In this document: positions 51,317 to 62,350 of the stretch, one piece after another | How the letters are laid out: every line of letters starts with the position of its first letter | Numbering within the stretch: the stretch's first letter is position 1 | NCBI RefSeq assembly: GCF_018853465.1 | Contig: NZ_JABBOU010000023.1 | Location: 14,898-78,897, forward strand | Reading direction: 5' to 3' | Source of the DNA: Acidithiobacillus montserratensis | GTDB taxonomy: Bacteria > Pseudomonadota > Gammaproteobacteria > Acidithiobacillales > Acidithiobacillaceae | Length of the DNA stretch: 64,000 bases | The notes under the pieces: model-generated | What the model saw: only the letters and a program-made list of their open reading frames with translations | The model's database searches: none | What the model was told of the DNA's origin: nothing | Translations under genes and position numbers: made by a program

Positions 51317-51900
51317 TTCTGCTGACGCTGGCGCCGCCAGCCCAGCAGTACCCGCAAGGCACCGCTACCCCCTTCGCCGGGGCGAGCCTGGGCAAATGCC
51401 AGCACCTCCTGATGGCGCATCAACCAGGCACCCACCAATCTTTTCAGTACCGGTATGCGGCCAGGAGAGCCCAACCCCTTGCCATGCACTATACATACAC
51501 AATGCCAACGCCATTGCTGGGCTTCGTGCAAAAACGCCGCCAACTCCAGGCGGGCTTCCTCGACATTGCAGCCATGTAAATCCAGCCGCGACTGAATGCG
51601 TATGCGGCCTCTGCGCAAATCCCGGAGCAGAGCAGGAGACTGTCCGGGTTGTAAATACAACCATTCATCCCCGGCTTCCAGTATTTCGTCACTAGACAAG
51701 GGACGATTAAGGGCAGCGCGAACTTCCAGCTCCTCTTTTTGTCTTTGTGCGGCCACGGGTGCCGGGGGGGTGGGGCGAGGCGGTGCGGGCGGCGCAGGAA
51801 TGCGTTTTACATCCACCATGGCGGCTTCAAAACAGGCTTTTTCTTCAGGAAGGACGGCGGGCGTTACCGGGGGTTGCTGTGCTGGTCGCCGCCGTCTCAT
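51304..51900 (-). CDS. Smr-domain protein
   Basis: 198 aa. Proline-rich N-terminus, then a C-terminal Smr domain (about 105-190) with LDLHG, VHGKG and GGSGALRVLLG. Smr domains are nucleases acting on DNA or RNA; single-domain SmrA/SmrB-like bacterial forms include the ribosome-collision nuclease. It follows trxB by 3 bp on the same strand, so expression is probably joint. Confidence 0.88.
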   Translation of the reverse strand: MRRRRPAQQPPVTPAVLPEEKACFEAAMVDVKRIPAPPAPPRPTPPAPVAAQRQKEELEVRAALNRPLSSDEILEAGDEWLYLQPGQSPALLRDLRRGRIRIQSRLDLHGCNVEEARLELAAFLHEAQQWRWHCVCIVHGKGLGSPGRIPVLKRLVGAWLMRHQEVLAFAQARPGEGGSGALRVLLGWRRQRQQNYRS

Positions 51901-51903
51901 GTT

Positions 51904-52887
<984 letters not shown>

Positions 52888-52926
52888 TCAGGGTATAAAC
52901 TTAGTCTAACATCTACCAGAAAGTTC

Positions 52927-52941
52927 AGTAACAGTTACTGT
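52927..52941. promoter_or_regulatory. 15-bp palindrome upstream of trxB
   Basis: CAGTAAC-A-GTTACTG with perfect arms. On the minus strand its left half supplies a -35-like TTACTG (plus 52927-52932), with an 18-bp spacer to a -10-like TAGACT (plus 52903-52908). A repressor bound here would block the trxB promoter. No regulator gene is adjacent. Confidence 0.5.
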
Positions 52942-53009
52942 AGGCATGTTTGCGGATTTCCATGACACAGCCTGGGAATTATTGTCCCCAACCCCTTATG
53001 AATCCGTGC

Positions 53010-53738
53010 TTAAATTTCCTTTTGGTTGACCCTGCTGGATAATTCTTCAGCAGACTCCTTGCGTTCGGAATAACGATCTGTCAGATATTCACTATGTTTA
53101 CGCGTCAGCAGGGTGAATTTCATCAATTCCTCCATGACATCCACCACCCGGTCGTAATAGGACGAGGGTTTCATGCGACCAGCTTCGTCAAACTCCAGAA
53201 AGGCTTTGGGAACAGAAGACTGGTTAGGTATGGTGATCATCCGCATCCAGCGACCCAGAAGACGCATCTGATTGACTGTATTGAATGATTGTGAGCCTCC
53301 ACAGACCTGCATCAACGCCAGGGTTTTTCCCTGACTGGGTCTTACGGCCCCGGAATTCAAGGGGATCCAGTCAATTTGTGATTTGAAGACCCCGGTCATG
53401 GCCCCATGGCGTTCTGGTGAACACCAAACCTGTCCTTCAGACCATTCTACCAGCGCACGCAACTCGACAACCTTGGGGTGGGTGGCGGGAGCATCATCCG
53501 GCAACGGAAGTCCATCTGGATGAAAAACGCGGGTTTCGGCGCCAAATTCCTGCAGTAGTCGTTCTGCTTCCAAGCTCAGTAAACGGCTGTAGGATTTTAT
53601 CCGATTGGAACCATAAAGCAGCAAAATGCGGGGTGGATGGCTAGTCGCCGAAGCTGCTTCCAAGCACTTCTGGTCAATGGGATGCAGCAGTTCAGGGGTG
53701 ATGTTGGGAAGGTCGTCAGACACGATTTTCTCCGACAT
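53010..53738 (-). CDS. arsH: ArsH-type NADPH-dependent FMN reductase
   Basis: 242 aa. ArsH signature is recognisable: [33 protein letters not shown], then [20 protein letters not shown]. It oxidises trivalent organoarsenicals or acts as a quinone or azo reductase. No other ars gene is adjacent. It ends 137 bp before trxB on the same strand. Confidence 0.88.
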   Translation of the reverse strand: MSEKIVSDDLPNITPELLHPIDQKCLEAASATSHPPRILLLYGSNRIKSYSRLLSLEAERLLQEFGAETRVFHPDGLPLPDDAPATHPKVVELRALVEWSEGQVWCSPERHGAMTGVFKSQIDWIPLNSGAVRPSQGKTLALMQVCGGSQSFNTVNQMRLLGRWMRMITIPNQSSVPKAFLEFDEAGRMKPSSYYDRVVDVMEELMKFTLLTRKHSEYLTDRYSERKESAEELSSRVNQKEI

Positions 53739-53871
53739 GAGTGTGCGGTCCTGATGTAATGATATTCATACAGTTTTAAGGAACATCGCGTATTTGTCAA
53801 TATTTCAAGAATAATTCGCGTGTCTGGTGGTTATGAATTTGCAGCTTATGTCTCCTGAATCTTCATCATAG

Positions 53872-53900
53872 TTGACAGTAAAGTTAATGCCTGTTAATAA
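53872..53900 (+). promoter_or_regulatory. promoter of the amino-acid permease gene
   Basis: TTGACA (53872-53877), a 17-bp spacer, and TAATAA (53895-53900). The -35 is perfect consensus. The predicted start at about 53907 falls inside the palindromic operator described next. Confidence 0.75.
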
Positions 53901-53918
53901 TGCAACTGTGTTGCATTA
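53898..53918. promoter_or_regulatory. palindromic operator at the permease start site
   Basis: TAATGCAAC-TGT-GTTGCATTA, perfect 9-bp arms around 3 bp. It overlaps the -10 box and the predicted transcription start, the classical repressor position, and ends 3 bp before the GGA of the ribosome binding site. The binding protein is not encoded next to it. Confidence 0.7.
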
Positions 53919-53932
53919 AAGGAATTTGAGTG

Positions 53933-55360
53933 ATGACCCAGGCGGATGCTGCTTCCGAAAGCCTGAAAGGCGATGTGGTCAGTCTTTGGGGATTGATCAG
54001 TCAAAGTATTTCCGGCATGGCGCCGACTTGCGATGTGGTGGCTTTCATGACTGCTGGCGCTGCCTTTGCGTTGGTGGCCTTGCCCTTGTCCTACCTCTGG
54101 GCATTTGCGCTCATGTTCATCGAAATGAACACCATCTATCACCTGAGCAAACACCGGGCTTCGGCAGGCGGGTATTATGCGTATGTGGCGGCGGGTCTGG
54201 GGGCTCGCCCGGCATTGCTGACCGGGTTTATGGTGGTGTTTTATCAGTTACTCAGTGTGGCGGCCATTCCGGTATATGTTGGCGGTGTGTTTCTGCCGGG
54301 ACTGGCCAACAGCATGGGTTATCCCTTACCCGCCTGGTTCTGGTTGGTCACCATTTTGTTTTTTATCGGGGTTCCCTGGATGCTCAGTATCTCCGGCATC
54401 CGTCCCAGTATTCGCGTGGTGGCGGTGACCAGTTTTGTGGAGGTGGCCTTTCTGGTGGTCGCCTCCCTGATCATCATCGCCAAAGCAGCGCCGCTGCATC
54501 CCTGGGCGCCCTTTTCTATTCCGACAGCTGGCTTCAAGGGCGTGGCCATGGGGATGATATTTGCCATCACCAGTTTTATTGGCATCGGCAGCCACACACC
54601 GCTCGGCGAAGAGGTGCGCGGCCCTCGCACCCAGCGTGGCCGGTTGATTGGCAAGGCCGCGTTGCTTTCCCTGACCCTGGTTGGTGCGGCGCTGGTGCTT
54701 TCCGCCTATGCTCTGACGGTCGGCTGGGGAGCTACTGATATGGCCAGTTTCGCCCAAGCCGATGCGCCCGGTGTGACGGTCTTTCTGCGTTATCTCGGCC
54801 CCGTGGGGGGTATCACCCTGGTTATCCTCGCCATCAATAGCGCCATGGCTGATAGCCTTGCGTTGCTGAACAGCTCCTCCCGGGTACTGTATGCCATTGG
54901 TCGGGACGCCCTGATTTCCGAACGCTTTGCGCAGGTGAGTCATACCCAGGCCCCGCAACGCAGCATTTCGGTGATCACTGGCCTGACTATCCTAGTCGCG
55001 GTGCTGGCGGTTGTAATATTCGGGGCCAGCAATGGTTTTAATGTGTTGACCACGGCGGTGCTCTTCGGGCTGGTCACCGCCCATACTTTGATGAATCTAT
55101 CCCTGATGCGTCTCGCCCATGCCGATCATGAAGGGATCAGCACCCGCCTGCTTTATCATTACCTTCTCCCGGTCATTGCTACCGCCTTGTTCTGGTGGGT
55201 GTTATATGAGTCCATCATGCCGCTGGCCTATCCTCTGGATTGGTCTCTGGCTGTCTGGTTGGGCTTCGGCTTGCTGGTGCTGCTGTATATGATGCGGGTA
55301 CATGGTCGTATTCACCCCGATCACCGTCATCATCTGGGCACGGCACGCCATCCCCGATAA
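53933..55360 (+). CDS. APC-family amino-acid permease
   Basis: 475 aa with about 12 predicted membrane helices. Characteristic signature GLISQSISGMAPTCDVVAF at the N-terminus and AGGYYAYVAAGLG further on. Substrate cannot be told. The start is ATG 53933 or GTG 53930, both 6-9 bp after an AAAGGA site. Divergent from arsH, with a repressor-type operator in the promoter. The last ~15 residues are His-rich. Confidence 0.88.
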   Translation: MTQADAASESLKGDVVSLWGLISQSISGMAPTCDVVAFMTAGAAFALVALPLSYLWAFALMFIEMNTIYHLSKHRASAGGYYAYVAAGLGARPALLTGFMVVFYQLLSVAAIPVYVGGVFLPGLANSMGYPLPAWFWLVTILFFIGVPWMLSISGIRPSIRVVAVTSFVEVAFLVVASLIIIAKAAPLHPWAPFSIPTAGFKGVAMGMIFAITSFIGIGSHTPLGEEVRGPRTQRGRLIGKAALLSLTLVGAALVLSAYALTVGWGATDMASFAQADAPGVTVFLRYLGPVGGITLVILAINSAMADSLALLNSSSRVLYAIGRDALISERFAQVSHTQAPQRSISVITGLTILVAVLAVVIFGASNGFNVLTTAVLFGLVTAHTLMNLSLMRLAHADHEGISTRLLYHYLLPVIATALFWWVLYESIMPLAYPLDWSLAVWLGFGLLVLLYMMRVHGRIHPDHRHHLGTARHPR

Positions 55361-55428
55361 GTTCTCCGGATGCTTTATCATGAAGCGCTAACAGCCCCAT
55401 TTGTAAGTGTTTCTTGTGATCCTGAAGC

Positions 55429-55457
55429 TTGACACCCGGGCACGCCTCGTTTAGCTT
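55429..55457 (+). promoter_or_regulatory. promoter of ftsK, possibly leaderless
   Basis: TTGACA (55429-55434) and TAGCTT (55452-55457) with a 17-bp spacer. Initiation would fall about 7 bp after the -10, that is at the ftsK ATG (55464). No Shine-Dalgarno sequence precedes that ATG, so a leaderless message is possible. Confidence 0.6.
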
Positions 55458-55463
55458 GCCAGC

Positions 55464-57794
55464 ATGAGTTCTGCCACCCGTAACCCTTCCCGAACGGTTC
55501 GCCCCTCCCCGACCGGACCAGTAAAAGTCGCGCCCCGAAAACCCTGGCGCCGCGAGGTGTTATTGTTGATCATGCTCGCCATGGCGACCTTCATGGCCAT
55601 GTCTCTGCTGAGCTTCCATCCTGCTGATCCCAGTTGGTTTAGCAGTGGCAAAGGGCTCGCTGTTCAAAATTGGGGCGGCGAAGCCGGGTCTTATCTGGCG
55701 GATTTTCTGGTGCAGTTCATGGGCATGGCCGCCTGGCTGCTGCCGGTGGCGCTCTATGCCTGGGTGGTGCAGCTCTGGAATCACTGGTTTCGACAGCGGC
55801 CGGGGCGGCGCCTGGCCCCCGTCGGCGGCCTGGCCATATTGCTGGGTATGATGGCGTTTCTGGCCCTGGTCTGGCCTGCGGCCTGGTGGCCGGTAACTGG
55901 CAGCTTCGCCGGTGGTATTCTCGGTCAGGAAATCTCCAGTCTCTTTCTGCCATTGGTGGGTGCGGGCGGAAGCGCCCTGCTGTTTCTGGCGGTTTTCGTG
56001 CTCGGTATCTTTCTGCTGACAGGGTTGAGTCCCCGGGAGATGTGGACGAAACTGGGGAGTATTTCCAACGGATGGCGTGGGCGGAAAATCATCACTATCC
56101 CGCGCATGCATATCCCCCGATTCCGGCGCAGGGAGCAATCTCAGCCGGAAACTGCTGTGGTCATATCCAACCCTTCTCCGGCCGTTGTGGAAAATAAGGC
56201 CCCTGCAGCCACTCCGGGTTTTTTTGCGGCCAAAAAAACGCGTTCCGTCGCCGCCCCGGCGCCCAAAAATACCCGGCAGATGCCGCTGCCAGCACCGGTG
56301 GGTCCGCCCCGGGCCGATGGTCTTCCAGACTTGGCCCTGCTCGACCCTGCTGATCCCATGGATCCCACCGGACAACTGGATCCTGAAACTCTGGCCCAGC
56401 AGTCGCGCATGTTGGAAGAAAAAATGGCGGATTTCGGGGTGCAGGCCACAGTGGTGGCCGCCAATCCCGGACCCGTCATTACCCGCTTTGAGATCGAACC
56501 GGCTCCCGGGGTTAAGGTGAGTCAGGTAGCCGGGCTCAGTAAGGATTTATCCCGTGTGCTGGCGGCCCGGGTGCGGGTGGTGGAGGCGATTCCCGGCAAG
56601 GCCACCATGGGCATCGAGGTGCCCAATCCCCGGCGGCGGACGGTCCGGCTTTCGGAAATTCTGTCCAGCTCCGGTTTCATTCATAGCAAGAGTCTGTTGA
56701 CCCTGGCCCTGGGACAGGACATTGCCGGACAACCGGTTTCGGCGGATCTGGCAAAAATGCCCCACCTCCTCGTTGCGGGAACCACGGGTGCCGGCAAATC
56801 CGTGGGCGTCAATGCCATGATATTGAGCATTCTCTTCAAGGCCACGGCTGCCGATGTGCGGCTGATCATGGTGGACCCCAAAATGCTGGAGTTATCCATT
56901 TATGAGGGTATTCCCCATTTGCTGGCGCCGGTAGTCACCGATATGAAAGAAGCGGCCAACGCCCTGCGCTGGTGTGTGGCGGAGATGGAAAGACGCTATA
57001 AACTGATGGCTTTTGTGGGCGTTCGCAATCTGGCGGGTTATAACCAGAAGGTTCAGGAAGCCATCGCTGCGGGGCATTCTCTGCCGGGCCCTGACAAGGA
57101 TCTGGACGGGGAGCCCATTACTCTGAATACCTTGCCAGCCATTGTCGTGATCATCGACGAGTTTGCGGATCTGATGATGGTGGTCGGCAAGCAGGTGGAA
57201 ACCCTCATCACCCGTCTGGCCCAGAAAGCCCGGGCCGCAGGATTGCACTTGATCATGGCGACCCAGCGCCCTTCCGTGGATGTCATCACCGGCCTGATCA
57301 AGGCCAATGTTCCTACCCGCATTGCCTTTCAGGTGTCTTCGCGGATTGATTCACGTACCATTCTCGACCAGATGGGGGCTGAAACCCTGCTGGGTCAGGG
57401 CGATATGCTCTATCTGCCACCGGGTTCCGGTTATCCGCAACGGGTGCATGGCGCCTTTGTCAGTGACGACGAAGTGCATCGTGTCGTAGAGTCGTTACGG
57501 CAGTTGGGCGCACCCCAGTATGATGAGCGAATTTTACAGGGCGGTGAAAGTGCTGATGGTGAAGATCTGGAGGGGGCTGGCGGTGAAGATGCCGATCCGC
57601 TTTATGATCAGGCAGTGGCTATTGTCACCAGTAGTCGCAAGGCCAGCATTTCCTACGTGCAGCGGCAACTGAAGGTGGGCTATAATCGCGCCGCACGCAT
57701 GATTGAAGAAATGGAAAGAGTGGGTGTTGTCGGCCCTTTGCAAAGTAACGGGAGCAGGGAAATTTATGCAGCAGCGCCACCGGGTCGTGATTAA
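55464..57794 (+). CDS. ftsK: DNA translocase FtsK
   Basis: 776-aa septum-anchored DNA pump coordinating chromosome dimer resolution with division. Four N-terminal membrane helices (about 30-180), a proline-rich linker (about 215-290), the ATPase with [12 protein letters not shown], and the C-terminal gamma winged helix ([19 protein letters not shown]). Linker is much shorter than in E. coli (1329 aa). First gene of the seven-gene run. Overlaps lolA by 29 bp. Confidence 0.95.
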   Translation: MSSATRNPSRTVRPSPTGPVKVAPRKPWRREVLLLIMLAMATFMAMSLLSFHPADPSWFSSGKGLAVQNWGGEAGSYLADFLVQFMGMAAWLLPVALYAWVVQLWNHWFRQRPGRRLAPVGGLAILLGMMAFLALVWPAAWWPVTGSFAGGILGQEISSLFLPLVGAGGSALLFLAVFVLGIFLLTGLSPREMWTKLGSISNGWRGRKIITIPRMHIPRFRRREQSQPETAVVISNPSPAVVENKAPAATPGFFAAKKTRSVAAPAPKNTRQMPLPAPVGPPRADGLPDLALLDPADPMDPTGQLDPETLAQQSRMLEEKMADFGVQATVVAANPGPVITRFEIEPAPGVKVSQVAGLSKDLSRVLAARVRVVEAIPGKATMGIEVPNPRRRTVRLSEILSSSGFIHSKSLLTLALGQDIAGQPVSADLAKMPHLLVAGTTGAGKSVGVNAMILSILFKATAADVRLIMVDPKMLELSIYEGIPHLLAPVVTDMKEAANALRWCVAEMERRYKLMAFVGVRNLAGYNQKVQEAIAAGHSLPGPDKDLDGEPITLNTLPAIVVIIDEFADLMMVVGKQVETLITRLAQKARAAGLHLIMATQRPSVDVITGLIKANVPTRIAFQVSSRIDSRTILDQMGAETLLGQGDMLYLPPGSGYPQRVHGAFVSDDEVHRVVESLRQLGAPQYDERILQGGESADGEDLEGAGGEDADPLYDQAVAIVTSSRKASISYVQRQLKVGYNRAARMIEEMERVGVVGPLQSNGSREIYAAAPPGRD

Positions 57795-58434
57795 AGCAAA
57801 AAGCCGAGGGTTTTTCGGGCTGTTACTGGGTCTCGCTATTTTGCTCGGCTGGACTACAGCGGCAAATGCCGCTTCGGGCATGGATATGCTGCATCATTTT
57901 TTTCAGAGCACCCACACTATTACCGCCCGGTTCAGTCAGGAAGTGGCCAACCATGATGGCCAGATTGTCAAAAAGGCCAGTGGCAGTTTGTGGATTTCCC
58001 GTCCCGGCCAGTTTCGCTGGGATTACAGCGGTGCCAATGGGCAGACCATTGTTTCCAACGGGAGCAAAGTCTGGCTTTATGAGCCCGCTCTGCAACAGGT
58101 TACCGTGCAACCTCTGGGAAAGGCCCTGGGCTCCACTCCGGCGGCGTTAATTGCCGGCAATGATGACTTGAGCCAGCGCTTTGATATCAGTGATCTGGGC
58201 ACAAAAAATCAGTTGCACTGGTTATTGTTGCGTCCCAAAAACGGGCAGGATCAGGGTTTTACTTCCCTGCGTCTCGGCTTCAATCAGGCCGGTATCCTGC
58301 AGGAAATGCGCATGGAAGATGCTTTCCAGCAGGAGACGATTCTGCATTTTACCCATATAGAAATCAATCATGCCATTCCGGCCAAGGAGTTTCAGTTTAC
58401 CGCTCCTGCCGGAGTCGATGTTCTTTCGCAATAA
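57766..58434 (+). CDS. lolA: Outer-membrane lipoprotein carrier protein
   Basis: Periplasmic chaperone carrying lipoproteins from LolCDE to LolB; 222 aa. ATG at 57766, inside the ftsK 3' end, with AGGGA 5 bp before it. Signal peptide ends [10 protein letters not shown] (about residue 36). The mature part has the typical [10 protein letters not shown] and [10 protein letters not shown] segments. ftsK-lolA-rarA-serS order is common in proteobacteria. Confidence 0.93.
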   Translation: MQQRHRVVIKAKSRGFFGLLLGLAILLGWTTAANAASGMDMLHHFFQSTHTITARFSQEVANHDGQIVKKASGSLWISRPGQFRWDYSGANGQTIVSNGSKVWLYEPALQQVTVQPLGKALGSTPAALIAGNDDLSQRFDISDLGTKNQLHWLLLRPKNGQDQGFTSLRLGFNQAGILQEMRMEDAFQQETILHFTHIEINHAIPAKEFQFTAPAGVDVLSQ

Positions 58435-58452
58435 ATTTTTCTGGAGTGCTGC

Positions 58453-59499
58453 ATGCGTAATGTCAAAACCGGTTTGACCCTTCTGGCCCTGGGCCTTTTC
58501 GTCAGTGTGCAGGCCCAGGCATCGGGGTTTGCGGTGCCCACATCGGTCGTGGGGCTTTCCGAAGCGGGAGCCACCGTGGCGGATGCCAGTCCCGTCAGCA
58601 GTTTTGCCATTAATCCGGCGGATATGGTGTTTTTCCCCGGAACCCGCGCCAGTCTGGATGTGGTCGCCGCAGAGCCCAGCTATAAAAAAGATGGAGTGGG
58701 TGCCAGTAATAATCTGCTGATCATGCCCAATTTGTTCGTGACCCACCGCTTTGATAACTTACCCCTGGCTGCAGGGCTGGGTATTACCTCTCCCTATGGA
58801 ATCAACGCCACCTGGCCAGCAGGTACAGTCGGACCGGATTCTTATAAAAATGATTTGCGCCTCATCGATATCAATCCGGGGGTGGCTTACCTGATTCTGC
58901 CCAATCTGAGTATTGGTGCCGGACTGGACTATTACCAGAGTCTTAGTGCTACTTTTGGACCGCATTCCCGTAACGGCGGCGGCGTCGGCGGCAATGTCGG
59001 CCTCTTTTACACCACTGAAATCTTCAATGCAGGACTGAGTTACCGCTCAACTGCCAACGTGGGCAGCGATATTCGTCTGCCCAGTCAGGTCCAGGCCGGT
59101 ATCCGCTACCGTTTCACCCCCGCATTTGCGACCGAGTTGGATGTGGACTGGAATGACTGGAGTAATACCCGCCTACCCGGTTATGGTAACCTCGGCTGGA
59201 AATCAGCCCTCGCCTATCGTCTGGGTTTGAGCTATCACTTCAGTCAGTTCCTGGCTTTGCGTGGCGGGCTCGCCCACGAAGACAGTCCGACCGATGGTTC
59301 CAGTATCCAGGCTGCTGCCCCTGCGCCCAGCAGCAATCTGGTATCCTTTGGTCTGGGTATCGGGCTTGGACACTGGCAGTATGACCTCGGGGCTTCCTAT
59401 GCCCTTTCCGGTAATGCCACTTCCTATTCCTCGACCTTTCCCGGAACTTACAAAGCCAGCACCTTTAACTTCGGTGCGGCTATTTCCCGGCATTTCTGA
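58453..59499 (+). CDS. OmpP1/FadL-type outer-membrane transporter
   Basis: 348 aa. Signal peptide (cleaved after VQAQA), then SGFAVPTSVVGLSEAGATVADASPVSSFAINPA, which is FadL-like. Beta-barrel expected, with a terminal Phe as required by the assembly machinery. Likely a hydrophobic-compound channel; substrate unknown. It lies between lolA and rarA, an insertion into the usual order of that cluster. Confidence 0.85.
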   Translation: MRNVKTGLTLLALGLFVSVQAQASGFAVPTSVVGLSEAGATVADASPVSSFAINPADMVFFPGTRASLDVVAAEPSYKKDGVGASNNLLIMPNLFVTHRFDNLPLAAGLGITSPYGINATWPAGTVGPDSYKNDLRLIDINPGVAYLILPNLSIGAGLDYYQSLSATFGPHSRNGGGVGGNVGLFYTTEIFNAGLSYRSTANVGSDIRLPSQVQAGIRYRFTPAFATELDVDWNDWSNTRLPGYGNLGWKSALAYRLGLSYHFSQFLALRGGLAHEDSPTDGSSIQAAAPAPSSNLVSFGLGIGLGHWQYDLGASYALSGNATSYSSTFPGTYKASTFNFGAAISRHF

Positions 59500-59522
59500 C
59501 CCTGGTCAGCCTCGGAGATCCT

Positions 59523-60851
59523 TTGCTGAATCAAGCGCGTGATCTCCGCCCTCTGGCGGCGCGCCTGCGCCCTCAGCGTCTTGAGGATTACGTCGGCCAG
59601 CCGCACCTGCTCGGCGAACAGGGGCCATTGCGTGCCATGCTCCGCTCCGGGCACCTCCACTCCATGATTTTTTGGGGCCCACCGGGCACCGGTAAAACCA
59701 CCCTTGCCCAATTGCTGGCGCAGTCAGCGGGTTATCATTTTCAAGTGCTTTCAGCAGTCAATAGTGTCGTCAAGGAAATCCGCGCCGCCATCAGCAGTGC
59801 CGAAGCGCATCGGATTGATGGGCAGGAAACCGTCCTCTTTATTGACGAAATCCATCGGTTCAACAAAACCCAGCAGGATGCATTGCTGCCCTATGTGGAA
59901 GAAGGCGTTATTACCCTGATTGGTGCCACTACAGAAAACCCCAGTTTTGCCCTGGTCAATGCCCTGCTTTCCCGGGCGCGGGTGTATGTGCTCAAGACTC
60001 TGGATGAAGCCGATCTGGCTATCATTCTTGCCCGGGCCTTGCAGGATCCCACCCGGGGATTGGGTGCGCGTTCCATTGATTTTCCAGTTGAATTGCGTCA
60101 AGGCCTGTTGCGTGCGGCGGATGGAGATGCCCGCCGCCTCCTGAATCTGCTGGATCTCGCGGTACAGCTGGCGGAGCAGCAGGAAGATAACGTACGGATT
60201 ACGCCCCAGGCCTTGCTTGCCGCGACTGGGCAAAGCTGGCGGCGTTTCGACAAGGGTGGCGAGGCTTTTTATGATGAAATTTCCGCTTTCCACAAATCCC
60301 TGCGCGGTTCTGACCCCGATGCCGCCCTGTATTGGCTGGCAAGAATGCTCGATGGTGGTGCCGATCCCCTTTACCTGGCCCGGCGCCTGGTACGGATGGC
60401 CTCGGAAGATGTGGGCCTTGCAGATCCGCGCGCTCTTGAAATGGCTCTGGCGGCCAAAGATGCCTACCAGTTTCTGGGCAGTCCCGAGGGTGAGCTGGCC
60501 CTAGCGCAAGTGACGGTGTACCTGGCCAGCTGTCCCAAAAGCAACCGCGTGTATGCGGCCTGGAACCGGGCACAATCTCTGGTCAAAGCTGGAAGCAGTC
60601 AGGAAGTCCCTCTGCATTTGCGCAACGCGCCCACCAAATTGCTCAAAACGCTGGATTACGGCAAGGAATATCAATACGATCACGACTATCCCGATGCCAT
60701 TGCCCCTGGACAGAAATATTTTCCGCCGGCACTGGCGGGAACCCGTTTTTATGAACCCAGCGAACGCGGGCTGGAACTGCGCATTCAGGAACGTCTGCGC
60801 TGGATTGGCTCCCGTCGCGCCACTGCTGAAGAGAAAAAGCCCCATGCTTGA
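59523..60851 (+). CDS. rarA: Replication-associated recombination protein A
   Basis: AAA+ ATPase (MgsA/WRNIP1 family) acting at stalled forks; 442 aa. Walker [10 protein letters not shown] and Walker [14 protein letters not shown] are present, with a C-terminal tetramerisation domain. TTG start at 59523, with GGAG 5 bp upstream. Overlaps serS by 8 nt. Confidence 0.94.
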   Translation: MLNQARDLRPLAARLRPQRLEDYVGQPHLLGEQGPLRAMLRSGHLHSMIFWGPPGTGKTTLAQLLAQSAGYHFQVLSAVNSVVKEIRAAISSAEAHRIDGQETVLFIDEIHRFNKTQQDALLPYVEEGVITLIGATTENPSFALVNALLSRARVYVLKTLDEADLAIILARALQDPTRGLGARSIDFPVELRQGLLRAADGDARRLLNLLDLAVQLAEQQEDNVRITPQALLAATGQSWRRFDKGGEAFYDEISAFHKSLRGSDPDAALYWLARMLDGGADPLYLARRLVRMASEDVGLADPRALEMALAAKDAYQFLGSPEGELALAQVTVYLASCPKSNRVYAAWNRAQSLVKAGSSQEVPLHLRNAPTKLLKTLDYGKEYQYDHDYPDAIAPGQKYFPPALAGTRFYEPSERGLELRIQERLRWIGSRRATAEEKKPHA

Positions 60852-62109
60852 CCCCAACTTGTTGCGCAATGAACCCGAAAAGGTCGCTGCCGGACTCGCC
60901 CGTCGGCATTTTACGCTGGACGTCGATGCCTTGAAGGCGCTGGATCAGCAGCGCAAAACCTTGCAAATCCAGATGGAAGAACAGCGCAATGCGCGCAACG
61001 AAGCCTCCCGGGAAATTGCCCAGGCCCGTCGGCAGGGATTGGATACCGGCGCCATGCAAGCGGCGGCCGGGCAATATGGAGAAAGCATCAAGGCGCTGGA
61101 GCAATCTCTAGAAACTGTCCTGCAACAGTGGGATACACTGGTCAGTAGTCTGCCCAATTTACCCCAGGACGCTGTCCCTGATGGCCGTGATGAAGCCGAC
61201 AATGTGGTGTTGCGCCATTGGGGAACTCCCCGTGAATTTTCGTTCACTGCCAAAGATCATGTAGACCTCGGCGAGGCCTTGGGGATCCTGGATTTCGCCG
61301 CAGGCGCCCGACTGGCTGGTGCGCGATTTGTGGTTTTACGGGGCCTGGGTGCCCGTCTGGAAAGGGCGCTCATCCAGTTCATGCTTGATTTGCAGGTGAA
61401 TATCCATGCTTATACCGAAATCGCTCCGCCGTTTCTGGCCAATGCGGACTCATTATTCGGCACCGGACAATTGCCCAAATTTGAAGACGATTTGTTTGCT
61501 CTACGCGATGACCCTTATTATCTGATTCCCACAGCAGAAGTACCGCTCACCAATTTGTTGCGCGGCGAAATCGTCACGACGCTTCCCCAGAAGTTCTGCG
61601 CCTATACTCCCTGTTTCCGTCGCGAAGCAGGGGCTTATGGTCGCGATACCCGGGGCATGATTCGCCAGCATCAGTTTGACAAGGTCGAGCTGGTGCAGGT
61701 GGTGCGCCCCGAAGATTCCGCCGACGCCCTTGAGGCGCTCACCGGGCATGCCGAAAAAGTCCTTCAATTACTTGAACTTCCCTATCGAGTCATGGCGCTC
61801 TGTGCCGGCGACATGGGTTTCAGTGCGGCGCGCACTTATGATCTGGAAGTATGGTTGCCGGGTCAGAACCAGTATCGTGAGATCAGCTCCTGCAGCAATT
61901 TTGAGAGTTTCCAGGCGCGCCGATTGCAACTACGCTATCGCGGCGAAGATGGAAAGCCCCAGCTGGTACATACCCTGAATGGCTCGGGGCTGGCGATTGG
62001 CCGCACCCTGGTGGCTTTGCTGGAAAATCACCAGCAGGCCGACGGCAGTGTGTACATTCCCGAAGCGTTACGGCCCTATATGGGTGGTATGGACACTATC
62101 CGGGCATAA
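60844..62109 (+). CDS. serS: Seryl-tRNA synthetase
   Basis: Class II synthetase charging tRNA-Ser and tRNA-Sec; 421 aa. N-terminal antiparallel coiled-coil arm (about 30-100). Motif 2 [21 protein letters not shown] and motif 3 [15 protein letters not shown]. The frame is open upstream through rarA, but [15 protein letters not shown] at 60844 is the family start. Coupled to rarA by an 8-nt overlap. Confidence 0.96.
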   Translation: MLDPNLLRNEPEKVAAGLARRHFTLDVDALKALDQQRKTLQIQMEEQRNARNEASREIAQARRQGLDTGAMQAAAGQYGESIKALEQSLETVLQQWDTLVSSLPNLPQDAVPDGRDEADNVVLRHWGTPREFSFTAKDHVDLGEALGILDFAAGARLAGARFVVLRGLGARLERALIQFMLDLQVNIHAYTEIAPPFLANADSLFGTGQLPKFEDDLFALRDDPYYLIPTAEVPLTNLLRGEIVTTLPQKFCAYTPCFRREAGAYGRDTRGMIRQHQFDKVELVQVVRPEDSADALEALTGHAEKVLQLLELPYRVMALCAGDMGFSAARTYDLEVWLPGQNQYREISSCSNFESFQARRLQLRYRGEDGKPQLVHTLNGSGLAIGRTLVALLENHQQADGSVYIPEALRPYMGGMDTIRA

Positions 62110-62110
62110 G

Positions 62111-62350
62111 ATGTCAGATCCCTATCTGCCTGTCAGTTGTGCCTTGCACAGCGCTTTGGAGCTTGCAGCCCTGCAACGGCGGCCAGTGATACTCCAACTG
62201 CATGATGGCCGCCATCTCCAGGGACAGATTCTGGATGTCTGGACGGCTGCGGGAAGGGAGTGGCTCAAGCTTCTGGACCAGCACCAGGAACATATCCTCG
62301 ACCTCACTTTCATTGATCAACTCCAGGAATCATCTTTTCATGAAAATTAA
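62111..62350 (+). CDS. rof: Rof-family Rho-binding antiterminator
   Basis: 79 aa, starting at ATG 62111, 1 bp after serS. Resembles E. coli Rof (YaeO): YLPVSCALHSALELAAL, then VILQLHDGRHLQGQILDV and EWLKLL. Rof binds Rho and inhibits termination. The match is by motif only, as the protein is short. It overlaps the ldt start by 11 bp, so all three are coupled. Confidence 0.72.
   Translation: MSDPYLPVSCALHSALELAALQRRPVILQLHDGRHLQGQILDVWTAAGREWLKLLDQHQEHILDLTFIDQLQESSFHEN

Noticed and set aside
53926..54738. 270-codon frame overlapping the permease in another phase
   Set aside because: Translation is Gly/Cys-rich and unlike any family, while the permease frame has membrane helices and a strong promoter.
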